This document shows positions 55,302 to 63,675 of a stretch of 64,000 bases of DNA, piece after piece (the first letter of the stretch is position 1; each line of letters opens with the position of its first letter). Where the stretch lies: contig CAWARM010000010.1 in the NCBI GenBank assembly GCA_963784425.1, positions 255,667-319,666 of the forward strand, read 5' to 3'. The notes beneath the pieces are model-generated. The model did no database searches, had not been told where the DNA came from, and saw nothing but the letters and a program-made list of their open reading frames with translations. A program made the position numbers and the translations under genes. This stretch comes from SHZL01 sp963784425 (lineage in GTDB: Bacteria > Pseudomonadota > Gammaproteobacteria > Xanthomonadales > SZUA-36).

Positions 55302-56620
55302 GTAGTTCTTCCTTGCCTGCCAGGTTCCTGCCTGCCCGGTCCATTTTGGAGCAATGCGTCCAGCCGTTGCGCCGCCCGGGTCGGTCCGTCCTGGGATTGC
55401 ATGTGCTGGCTCGTGCCTCGCAAGCGCTTGTGCATGGCGTCATCGCCCAGGCATTCGCGCAGTCGGGCGAACAAAGCCTCTTCAGTCCAGTCGGCGCGAT
55501 TCAGTTTGAATCCATAGCCCGTCTCTTGTATGCGGGTGGCGTTGTCGTGGCCGTCCCAGGCGAAAGGCATGATGATGGCGGGCTTGCCGAAAAACAGGCA
55601 TTCGGTGAAGGAATTGTTGCCGCCATGGTGAATCACCACATCGGTCTGCGGGATCACCGAGGGTTGGGGAAACCAGCTGTCGATGATGACATTGGGCGGC
55701 AGTGCATCGTACTGATCCGTGTAGGCGCCCACGTTCACCAGAGCCCGGCAGGGGAATTTCCCCAGCGCGGCAATCAGGCGCTTGAGCAGCGGCACATCAC
55801 CTGCACCCAGGCTGCCAAAGGACAGGTAAACCAGGGGCGCCCCGTTGTTGGCCTGGAACTGCGGCACCACGTATGGTTTTTCCTGGCGCACGCAACCTTC
55901 CAGGTACAAGAAGCGCTCGGGCGGAAGCGGGTTGGCGCGCCGGAACCTGACCGCCTCGGGATAGAGCAGCAGGTTCAGGTAGGGCGAAGTCTCGAAGAAC
56001 TGTCCCAGCGGGTAGGGCGCTTCGCCATGCTCAGCGAGAAAGGCATTAAAGTCCTGGTGCAGCGGGGCTATGGTGGCGTTGAAGTGTTCGCGGAAGCGCG
56101 CGTGCGCCTGCAGGTCATCCGCAGCGCAGCCGGATAAATGCGGAGGAATGGCTGGATCCTCAATTTCGTTTTCCGAGCAGGAAACAATACGCACCCAGGG
56201 CACGCCATATTGCTTGATGGCCGGGAACAGGATCACGTTGTCCACGCAGATGAGGTCAGGTTTGACCTGTGCCAGCACGGCGGGCAAATCCTGTTGCGCG
56301 TAACGCGCACTGTCCACGATTGCAGTCCAGCAATCCTTCACATAATTATCCACCTGGTCGAACGGCGATTTGCGAAAGTTGGGGAGGTGGCCATTGATAA
56401 AGTCTTCCCAGAATTTGGCCATTTGCTCCGGTGGCATGGGCGCAGACAGGTTGACCGGGCAGGCCTCAAAGCCGTAACCACGATACACCTCGAGGAAGCC
56501 GGGATCGGACAGGAATACCACCTTGTATCCAAGCCGTTCCACCGCCTGTGCGATCCCCACTGAATTGAGCGCGGGGCCGTAGGCGGCCTCGGGAAAAAAT
56601 GCAATGGTTCTTTGGCGCAT
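55298..56620 (-). CDS. UGT-type glycosyltransferase (GT1, MGT-like)
   Basis: The 440-residue GT-B protein has the N-terminal acceptor domain (TIAFFPEAAYGPALNSVGIAQAVERLGY) and the C-terminal nucleotide-sugar site YLSFGSLGAGDVPLL, then VVIHHGGNNSFTECLFFGKP and PFAWDGHDNATRI, which replace the HGG..E and D/E-Q signature of macrolide- and flavonoid-type UGTs. These enzymes conjugate small hydroxylated or carboxylated compounds. It is transcribed with the cupin gene and lies near aldoxime dehydratase and nitrilase genes, so glycosylation of a pathway product is a testable idea. Confidence 0.87.
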   Translation of the reverse strand: MRQRTIAFFPEAAYGPALNSVGIAQAVERLGYKVVFLSDPGFLEVYRGYGFEACPVNLSAPMPPEQMAKFWEDFINGHLPNFRKSPFDQVDNYVKDCWTAIVDSARYAQQDLPAVLAQVKPDLICVDNVILFPAIKQYGVPWVRIVSCSENEIEDPAIPPHLSGCAADDLQAHARFREHFNATIAPLHQDFNAFLAEHGEAPYPLGQFFETSPYLNLLLYPEAVRFRRANPLPPERFLYLEGCVRQEKPYVVPQFQANNGAPLVYLSFGSLGAGDVPLLKRLIAALGKFPCRALVNVGAYTDQYDALPPNVIIDSWFPQPSVIPQTDVVIHHGGNNSFTECLFFGKPAIIMPFAWDGHDNATRIQETGYGFKLNRADWTEEALFARLRECLGDDAMHKRLRGTSQHMQSQDGPTRAAQRLDALLQNGPGRQEPGRQGRTT

Positions 56621-56811
56621 GGTGTCTGTATCTTGTGTTTAGATTTCTGCCCGTTGCGGGAGCGTGGGGCAAGCCATTCTCAAAGATCAGGAGTGGAATG
56701 ACAAGTCAGGATGTTTTGCGCAGCAAACATTGGCTGAACGGATTCATAAGACCGTACAATTGAATCAGCAGGCGCGAGTATCGTGCCGGACAAAACCGCG
56801 GGGTTCAGTGT

Positions 56812-58335
56812 ATGAGCAAGAACGTTGTTGTTATTGGCGCCGGAATAAACGGCCTGATTGCGGCCAATTATCTGCGTCGCGGCGGTTTTGCCGTGACGCT
56901 GATCGAGCGCGCGGAGCGGGTGGGCGGGGCATGTATTTCAGAAGTAGCGACGGTGGAAGGGCATACTCACAAGTACGCCCTCGGCGCCTCAGTACTGGGC
57001 CTGATGCAGGATTTCATTTTTCAGGAAACGGGCCTGGCGGATCGACTGCAGACTTTCGTTCCCGCGCTGGCAAAGCGCGTGCATTTTCCTGATGCAAATA
57101 CCAGTGCCTGGATTTACCGTGACCCGGCTCAGTTGCAGCGTGAACTGGCGGATAAATGGGGCGAACGCGGGGATGCCGAAGGCTTTCGTGCCGACGAGGC
57201 CAAGGTCGTGGCCTACCTGCAGGACGGCTATCGTGCCGCGGTTCCGCCAAGTCTTGATGAGGCGAAACACCGCCTCGGCGATACCCTGACCAAACTCTGG
57301 ATCACCGGCAGCGCAACAGACCTTCTGGACCATTATTTCACTGCTGAGCGCAGCAAGGTGTACATGGCCATGACGGTTACCGAAAGCGGCCCGGTCTCCC
57401 TGCACGAACCATATACAGCCTTCACCATGCCGCTGATGGATTCGGGTTCCATTTTCGATGGCTACTATGGCTTCGTCAAAGAGGGCATCTGGAGGGTCAC
57501 AGAAGAACTGGGACAGATCAACCACGAGCAGGGCGTGGACATTCGCCTTGGTTGCACAGTGGAAGGCGTGGACCCGCAACGCGGTTCATTGCACTATCAA
57601 CAGACCGGAAAGAGCCACTCCGTGGCCTTCGATCACCTGGTATTTGCCACGGATCCCTTGTCTGCGGCGAAACTCACGGGTGACAGCGGGATGGTGGGCA
57701 ATGTCGAAGGCAAGCGCATGCTGGGCACCAGTGGCAAGCTGAACCTGTTCTTCCGGCAACCGGTGCGGTGGAAGGAAGCTTCGGCCGATCCCACTGGAGA
57801 CACGGTATTCCGGTTCATATTCTCGGTTGAGTCCATTGCTGATTTCGAGCGATCAACGCTGCGGGTAACATCCGGAGAGGTCGATTATTCCCCGGGTTTT
57901 ATCCAGATCTATTCTGAAGGCGCCTCGATGCGCCAGATGGGGCTGGTTGAACCCTTTGACCGGCTGGCAGTGTTCTTCAAGAACATGGCGCTGAACCAGC
58001 GCGGCGAAGCGCTGCCGGAAGTGGAGGCCGCAGTGAAGGCCAAGGTGTTGTCGCTTATTGCCAATCCGCAAGACTGTGCCTGGACCCGCTTGCTGGCGCC
58101 GCGAGACTTACAGCACCTGTTTCTCTTTCCGGGCGGCAACATTGACAGCACGATGCTGGCCGGCGGGCAGACCTTCTTCGAGCGCCAGTTCTCCGCGGAT
58201 CCATCGAAGAGTTTTTACCAGTTCGGTTCCTGGTCAAACGTTTCGTACTGTGGAGCAGCGTCGTATCCCTGCGGGTCGATCGCGGGGACCCCGGGATACA
58301 TGTGCGCGCAGCAACTGATTCGGCAGATGTCCTGA
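56812..58335 (+). CDS. FAD-dependent phytoene-desaturase-like oxidoreductase
   Basis: The 507-residue protein begins with VVVIGAGINGLIAANYLRRGGFAVTLIERAERVGGACIS, the FAD-binding pattern of the phytoene desaturase/amine-oxidase superfamily, and ends GGNIDSTMLAGGQTFFERQF and the C-terminal FAD block SYPCGSIAGTPGYMCAQQL. It lacks a signal peptide. It could oxidise an amine or a polyene; the surrounding genes favour a small nitrogenous metabolite, but this is inference. It converges on the RdhA-like gene with two bases between stops. Confidence 0.85.
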   Translation: MSKNVVVIGAGINGLIAANYLRRGGFAVTLIERAERVGGACISEVATVEGHTHKYALGASVLGLMQDFIFQETGLADRLQTFVPALAKRVHFPDANTSAWIYRDPAQLQRELADKWGERGDAEGFRADEAKVVAYLQDGYRAAVPPSLDEAKHRLGDTLTKLWITGSATDLLDHYFTAERSKVYMAMTVTESGPVSLHEPYTAFTMPLMDSGSIFDGYYGFVKEGIWRVTEELGQINHEQGVDIRLGCTVEGVDPQRGSLHYQQTGKSHSVAFDHLVFATDPLSAAKLTGDSGMVGNVEGKRMLGTSGKLNLFFRQPVRWKEASADPTGDTVFRFIFSVESIADFERSTLRVTSGEVDYSPGFIQIYSEGASMRQMGLVEPFDRLAVFFKNMALNQRGEALPEVEAAVKAKVLSLIANPQDCAWTRLLAPRDLQHLFLFPGGNIDSTMLAGGQTFFERQFSADPSKSFYQFGSWSNVSYCGAASYPCGSIAGTPGYMCAQQLIRQMS

Positions 58336-58337
58336 AA

Positions 58338-59309
58338 CTATTTTTTTTGCTTTCGCTTCTGCAGTTGTTCGACGATTCTGATCCCCCGTCCGGGAATGCT
58401 CCACGGGCACACCGCAATGCAGATACCGCAGCCGAAGTGCTCGTTGAAAAACGGAATGCACTTGTCGAAATCGACATACCACTTGGTTTCCCCGCGCACG
58501 GGCACCTTTTCCGGCAGGATGGCATCCGGCGGGCAGGCGTTGGCGCAAACCTGGCAGCGCGCGCAAAAATCATCCACGTCGTACTGTTCTTTAGGCGTTG
58601 GAATCAGGGGAACGTTGGTCAGTATGGCCGCAAGCCTGAACGATGAGCCATACTCTTTGTTGATGATGGAACCGTGCTTGCCGAGCTCGCCAAAACCACA
58701 TTCAATGGCCGGCGGAATCATCAGTAATGAACCAGCCATGGGCCCGGCATGTATTGCTGCATCCCACCCGCGCCGTCTTATCCACCCGGCAATGTCTTTG
58801 ACCGCTTTGGTGGCCCTGCCGTATTGGCGGACTACTTCCGCACCCGCGGTTGGCAGAGGTGCAGTTTTCATTTGCTCGTAATCGTGCGCCACACCGATCA
58901 TGACTACCCATTGGTAATCCAGTGCTTCCCCCTCGAACGTCCATTCGGGTTTGAAGGCGGTAATTCCAAACAACTCCAGGTCCAGGGTTTTGGCATAAGC
59001 CGCCAATTGTTGCGACCAATCTGCGGCTGACTGTTGCAAGGGCGCGCCTGTGGCTGGGGGTACTTCGATATCCAGGATCTTTGCCCGCGCTGCGCGCGCT
59101 TTGTCGATGGCCTCGTTGTGTGGATCCTGGGTGTAAAACCACTTTTGCATTTGCCCATGCGCGATGCGATCGGGGTCGTGCCAGTACACTCGCGAAGCGC
59201 GGCGAAATGTCGTCTCCCCCATGCCGTTGATCGTATTGCCGGATATCGCAGGTATCAGGGCGACCTGCTCCGGGCTCGGGGTAAAGGGTTTGTAGGGTGA
59301 TTTTGCCAT
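58338..59309 (-). CDS. RdhA-like iron-sulfur protein (reductive dehalogenase family)
   Basis: The 323-residue protein carries two 4Fe-4S motifs at its C-terminus: CARCQVCANACP (CxxCxxCxxxCP) and C-x10-C-x2-C-x3-CP in KCIPFFNEHFGCGICIAVCPW. The expanded second spacing is a reductive-dehalogenase hallmark. Upstream, RRGWDAAIHAGP and GELGKHGSIINKEYGSSFRLAAILTN look like the RdhA/QueG corrinoid domain. There is no Tat signal and no RdhB anchor gene, so it is probably cytoplasmic. Epoxyqueuosine reductase-type activity is another option, but the motif spacing differs. Confidence 0.75.
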   Translation of the reverse strand: MAKSPYKPFTPSPEQVALIPAISGNTINGMGETTFRRASRVYWHDPDRIAHGQMQKWFYTQDPHNEAIDKARAARAKILDIEVPPATGAPLQQSAADWSQQLAAYAKTLDLELFGITAFKPEWTFEGEALDYQWVVMIGVAHDYEQMKTAPLPTAGAEVVRQYGRATKAVKDIAGWIRRRGWDAAIHAGPMAGSLLMIPPAIECGFGELGKHGSIINKEYGSSFRLAAILTNVPLIPTPKEQYDVDDFCARCQVCANACPPDAILPEKVPVRGETKWYVDFDKCIPFFNEHFGCGICIAVCPWSIPGRGIRIVEQLQKRKQKK

Positions 59310-59330
59310 GGCTTAAAACCTGGATTTAGC

Positions 59331-60581
59331 TCATTGCCCGAACAAGGGCAACCGCCCGGCTAATCCCAGGGTGTGACAGACTGCCACCAGTGCGCCGTAA
59401 GCCAGGAGGAAATAAAGCAGGCCATTGCCTCCCCACACTCTGAACAAGGGGTTACCGAATTTCTGGCGGCTGACCTGGGCCGCCCTGACCGGAATGATGA
59501 CGGCAAAAACCACTGCTGCCAGCCCGACAAATCCAATGGCAAGGATAAAGCCATTGGGGAAAAACATGCAGACAACGGTAGAGGGGAGAAAGGTGAGAGC
59601 CGTGGACTTCAGTCGTCCGAAGTAATCATCCTTGAACCCACACGCATCGGCGACGAAGTCAAACAGACCCAGAGCTCCGCCCAGGAACGATGAGATCACC
59701 GCCAGATTGGCGAACGTAGTAAGCAAGGGCATCACCATGCCGGTTTTATCCTGACCGCTGATGGCCGCGACCATGGGGCCTATGTTGCCGCCTTGTTCGA
59801 TGATGGGCATCCATCCGTCGCGCGGTATCTGGCCCAGTGTGACGGCTTGCCAGACCGTATACACGGCCAGCGATATCATGGTCCCGTAAACCAGGCACCG
59901 ACTGATTCTTGCAGGTTCCTTGCCATAGAACTTCACCAGGCTGGGCACGTTGGTATGAAAACCGAAAGAGGCCAGGTAGACCGGCAGTGCCGCAAAAGAA
60001 TATACGAAGTAGTCTGCATGCACATCCACTAACAGGGCGGGGCGCATTCCGGACATCAGTTGTGCAATGGACAATGCAAAGCTGATCACCATGCCGGCAA
60101 CGATGACCGTAGTGACGCGGCCAACCGTGGAGGTTCCAATCCAGACGATCACGGCGGTCACCAGTGAATAGAGTACAACTGCCACCACCGGCGAAAGTTC
60201 CACGCCGATACTTGCACGTAAAGTCTGTGCCGCGCTGGATGCGCCTCCGCTGATGAATGCGTAACACAGGACGTACAGCACAAAGACCAGCGAGAGATTG
60301 TTCAGCATTTTCCAACCAGGACCCAGGGTCTGGCCAATAAATGTGTCAAAGCTTGACCCAGGTTCGAAGTTCAGATTGGTTTCCAGGATGAGCAAGGCCG
60401 TATGCAACATGCAAAACCCGGTCAGTGCCAGCCACAGGAAGGACCATAAAAAACCCATTCCGGCAGAAACCACCGGCAGTGAGAACATGCCGGCGCCGAT
60501 CACGGTACCGGCAATGATGGCGGTGCCGCTGATGATGGATGGCCGCTTGCCGGTTTCGCTGTGATGGCGGGCTTGTGTCAT
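59331..60581 (-). CDS. Aromatic amino acid permease (Mtr/TnaB/TyrP, HAAAP family)
   Basis: The 416-residue protein has about 11 membrane helices and opens with SIISGTAIIAGTVIGAGMFSLPVVSAGMG, the HAAAP family signature; SFGFHTNVPSLVKFYG in the middle is also characteristic. It would import tryptophan or tyrosine with protons. The ATG at 60581 is chosen because the longer frame from 60626 overlaps the preceding gene. Its start is four bases after that gene's stop, and the RdhA-like gene follows 21 bases later, so the three form an operon. Confidence 0.9.
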   Translation of the reverse strand: MTQARHHSETGKRPSIISGTAIIAGTVIGAGMFSLPVVSAGMGFLWSFLWLALTGFCMLHTALLILETNLNFEPGSSFDTFIGQTLGPGWKMLNNLSLVFVLYVLCYAFISGGASSAAQTLRASIGVELSPVVAVVLYSLVTAVIVWIGTSTVGRVTTVIVAGMVISFALSIAQLMSGMRPALLVDVHADYFVYSFAALPVYLASFGFHTNVPSLVKFYGKEPARISRCLVYGTMISLAVYTVWQAVTLGQIPRDGWMPIIEQGGNIGPMVAAISGQDKTGMVMPLLTTFANLAVISSFLGGALGLFDFVADACGFKDDYFGRLKSTALTFLPSTVVCMFFPNGFILAIGFVGLAAVVFAVIIPVRAAQVSRQKFGNPLFRVWGGNGLLYFLLAYGALVAVCHTLGLAGRLPLFGQ

Positions 60582-60585
60582 TTCT

Positions 60586-61797
60586 TCAGAACACCGCTGA
60601 AAGGAGTTGCGTGAGCGCTTCCTCAAGGGAAAACATGGTCAGCACCAGAGGCGCCACCGGTAGCAGGGTGACAATCCCCAATTGCAGCACCGTTCGCAGA
60701 GTAAAGGGTGCGAATTTCATTTCCTTCACCACCTCGAAGCTGCCGCCCATATCGGCCAGCGACTGGACATCAGCGCTGCCGATTAGCTGCTCATCGGCCG
60801 GCGCGCCACCGCGCAGCCATTTGTAATCGAAGTCGCGCACGTAGCGCTGCGCCAGGATGCCGTACTCCCTTAAACCGGCCCGCTTGGCAGCTTCGAGCTT
60901 CGGCGCAAACACCAGCAGGGGGCCGAGGACCGCGAACACCATAAATGCGACCAGCCCGATGAGTTCCACCTTGAATTCGGGCAGTGTCGCACCGGCATAA
61001 AAAATCCGGTCGGCTATCAACCCGGCCAATACCGTTCCCTGGGCAAACAGCACCGGCGCAAATGCGTAGATGACCGTGGCCAGAAAGCCCAGGCCGCCGC
61101 AGCGATCCGGATGCGTCGGCATGAAATGTAACTCGATGCGTGAAACCAGCCACAGGAAACGCGCCCAGAGAAATAAGCGGAAATACCAGCGCAGCAGCAG
61201 GAACTGGAACAGTGGCATGCTCACCCAGCGTGCCCACGAGCCGGCCAGCGAGGGCTGTAATCTTCCATCCGCCATTACTCCGAACCAACTCCCACCATCC
61301 GGCGCCACCTGGGTGTGCCAGACGAACAGCGCGCCCACGCCGTACACGAGGGCAATCAGCAATACCTCCGCCGTGACCGAATTGCGCAGGCGCATGGTGG
61401 CGGTAATGGCTGCGCCGAATTGTCCGCGCGCTGCGTCCGGAACCAGGCCGCGGGAAAGGAATTGTCCCACTACCGGAAGCATCCTCTGGTGCACGACCAA
61501 TTCCGCCAGGATCAACAGCGGCATGGCGATCAACAGGCGCACATGCATCTCTACGTCGTGGATGAAGGGTAGCTTGACGCTGCCGCTCCAGGCGTGCCCC
61601 TCTGCGACCGACAATATGAACAGTGGCAGCCATGCGAGCAGGACCGCTGCGACGACGCGACGGCGCAGAAAAAACAGCGCGTCGTCAGACAGGTGCGCGC
61701 GCCGTAAGAGCTGATACAAGGGCCCGCCGAGAACCAGGGAGAAGTCTGTCGGCTCAGCCTGAATCGGCGTAGTGGACGCGGATTTGGGTGTGGTCAT
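60586..61797 (-). CDS. Multi-pass membrane protein of unknown function
   Basis: I do not recognise a characterised family. The 403-residue protein has about six predicted membrane helices (near residues 48-65, 88-105, 145-162, 195-215, 245-265, 285-310), a positively charged cytoplasmic segment between them (RRAHLSDDALFFLRRR at the N-terminus), and a C-terminal helix (LGIVTLLPVAPLVLTMF). Tight spacing to the aromatic amino acid permease suggests a shared function. The Arg-rich motif RCGGLGF following HPD may mark a conserved loop. Confidence 0.75.
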   Translation of the reverse strand: MTTPKSASTTPIQAEPTDFSLVLGGPLYQLLRRAHLSDDALFFLRRRVVAAVLLAWLPLFILSVAEGHAWSGSVKLPFIHDVEMHVRLLIAMPLLILAELVVHQRMLPVVGQFLSRGLVPDAARGQFGAAITATMRLRNSVTAEVLLIALVYGVGALFVWHTQVAPDGGSWFGVMADGRLQPSLAGSWARWVSMPLFQFLLLRWYFRLFLWARFLWLVSRIELHFMPTHPDRCGGLGFLATVIYAFAPVLFAQGTVLAGLIADRIFYAGATLPEFKVELIGLVAFMVFAVLGPLLVFAPKLEAAKRAGLREYGILAQRYVRDFDYKWLRGGAPADEQLIGSADVQSLADMGGSFEVVKEMKFAPFTLRTVLQLGIVTLLPVAPLVLTMFSLEEALTQLLSAVF

Positions 61798-61983
61798 GGA
61801 TGAAAATTCCTTGGAATCAGGTAAAAGTCACAGGTTAACAGGAAGGATAAACGCAATTTCCCCGGAAACCCAAGGCTATTGATAAGATTGCGTTCATCCT
61901 CTCGGTACTCTGGTTTTAACGAAACCGGGCCGCAATTGACCTGCCTCAAGAGGCAATTATTTCCTGACTATACACTGGGCACC

Positions 61984-63675
61984 ATGGCCAAAGCGCAGAC
62001 TGACATTACCTTACCCCCTGATCTGCGGCTGAAGACCGGAACCGGCCCGGTGCGGCTGCAGCAACCCGTATACGCAAACTCCATCCCGCCCTGCAATCAT
62101 GCCTGCCCGGCAGGCGAGAATATCCAGGCCTGGCTGGACAAAGCCCAGGCCGGCCAATTCGAGGAGGCATGGAGCATTCTCGCCCGGGATAATCCCCTGC
62201 CTGCGGTTCACGGGCGGGTCTGTTACCACCCCTGCGAGTCATCCTGCAACCGTGGCCAGGTGGACACTGCAGTCAGCATTCACGCAATCGAGCGTTTCCT
62301 TGGCGACCAGGCGCTGGAACATGGCTGGCTGCCGGATATCGAGGCTGAGCGCAGCGGTTTCCGGATACTGGTGATCGGCTCCGGACCTTCCGGTTTGTCG
62401 GCCGCCTGGCACCTGGCGCTGCTGGGGCACAGCGTGGAGATTCGTGAAGCCGGTCCCATGGCCGGTGGCATGATGCGCTTTGGCATTCCCGCCTACCGCA
62501 TGCCGCGCGACGTGCTGGATGCCGAGATCCAACGTATCGAACGCCTCGGCGTCACCATCCGGCTCAATTGCAAAGTCGATGACGTGCTCGCGGCTAAACA
62601 AGCCGGAGGTTTCGACGCCGTGTTCATGGCCATCGGCGCGCACCTTGCCAAGCGGGTGGATATTCCGGCGCGCGAGGCTGGCAAGATCCTGGACGCGGTC
62701 AGTTACCTGGCCTCGGTGGAGCGCGGTGAGGCGCCCAGGCTGGGACGCCGGGTGGCCATCTATGGTGGCGGCAATACCGCGATGGACGCAGCCCGCACTG
62801 CCAGGCGACTGGGCGCTGAAGAGACCATGATCATCTACCGCCGCGACCGCGAGCACATGCCGGCGCATGCATTCGAGGCGGAAGAAGCCGAGGCGGAGGG
62901 CGTCAAGATCAACTGGTTGCGTACCATTCGCCAGATCGACACGACCGAGTTCACCGTGGAGGTGATGGAGGTCGATGCGAACGGCCGCCCCCAGCCGACC
63001 GGCAAACTGGAAACGCTGCAGGCCGACAGCCTGTTGCTGGCGCTGGGCCAGGAAGTCGACACCACGGTGCTCGATTCCATTCCCGGCGTGACCCTGGAAG
63101 ACGGCGTGGTGCAGGTCGGCAAGAACATGATGACCGGGGCTGAAGGCGTGTTTGCCGGCGGCGACATGGTGCCCTCCGAACGCACCGTGACCATTGCCAC
63201 GGGCCATGGCAAGAAGGCCGCCCGCCATATCGATGCCTGGTTGCGTGGAGGTGTGTACACCAAGCAGACACTGCAACCCGTGGTTGATTATGCGGCGCTG
63301 CATCTGCATTACCTCACCGAGGCACAGCAACGCCTGCAGGTCCTGCTGCCCGTGGCGCAACGCACACTGGATTTCAGTGAGGTGACCGCCGGCCTGTCCA
63401 GAGGCGAGGCTCAATATGAGGCGGAGCGCTGTTATTCCTGTGGCAACTGTTTCGAATGCGATGGCTGCCTTGGCGCCTGCCCGGAAACCGCGATCAGCAA
63501 ACCCGGAGTAGGCCAACCCGGAGAAGGCCAGCCCTACGCGATCGACTACGCCCGTTGCACCGGTTGCCAGGCCTGCGTGCTGCAGTGCCCCTGCCACGCC
63601 ATGGAAATGGTCAGCCTGGAGCACATCCATGAGCGGCCCACGGGACGGCAAGTTGATCAGTGTCGATGGCAATGA
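61984..63675 (+). CDS. GltD-like NAD(P)H-binding Fe-S flavoprotein with C-terminal ferredoxin domain
   Basis: The 563-residue protein has an N-terminal Fe-S domain (CNHACPAGENIQAWL and CYHPCESSCNRG) and GltD-type FAD and NAD(P) folds (ILVIGSGPSGLSAAWHL, then VAIYGGGNTAMDAARTARR). A C-terminal 4Fe-4S pair follows (CYSCGNCFECDGCLGACP and CTGCQACVLQCP). The ATG at 61984 is chosen as the family start. It overlaps the next gene, a pyruvate:ferredoxin oxidoreductase, by 47 bases, so the pair probably forms a NAD(P)H-linked electron unit for 2-oxoacid conversion. Confidence 0.9.
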   Translation: MAKAQTDITLPPDLRLKTGTGPVRLQQPVYANSIPPCNHACPAGENIQAWLDKAQAGQFEEAWSILARDNPLPAVHGRVCYHPCESSCNRGQVDTAVSIHAIERFLGDQALEHGWLPDIEAERSGFRILVIGSGPSGLSAAWHLALLGHSVEIREAGPMAGGMMRFGIPAYRMPRDVLDAEIQRIERLGVTIRLNCKVDDVLAAKQAGGFDAVFMAIGAHLAKRVDIPAREAGKILDAVSYLASVERGEAPRLGRRVAIYGGGNTAMDAARTARRLGAEETMIIYRRDREHMPAHAFEAEEAEAEGVKINWLRTIRQIDTTEFTVEVMEVDANGRPQPTGKLETLQADSLLLALGQEVDTTVLDSIPGVTLEDGVVQVGKNMMTGAEGVFAGGDMVPSERTVTIATGHGKKAARHIDAWLRGGVYTKQTLQPVVDYAALHLHYLTEAQQRLQVLLPVAQRTLDFSEVTAGLSRGEAQYEAERCYSCGNCFECDGCLGACPETAISKPGVGQPGEGQPYAIDYARCTGCQACVLQCPCHAMEMVSLEHIHERPTGRQVDQCRWQ

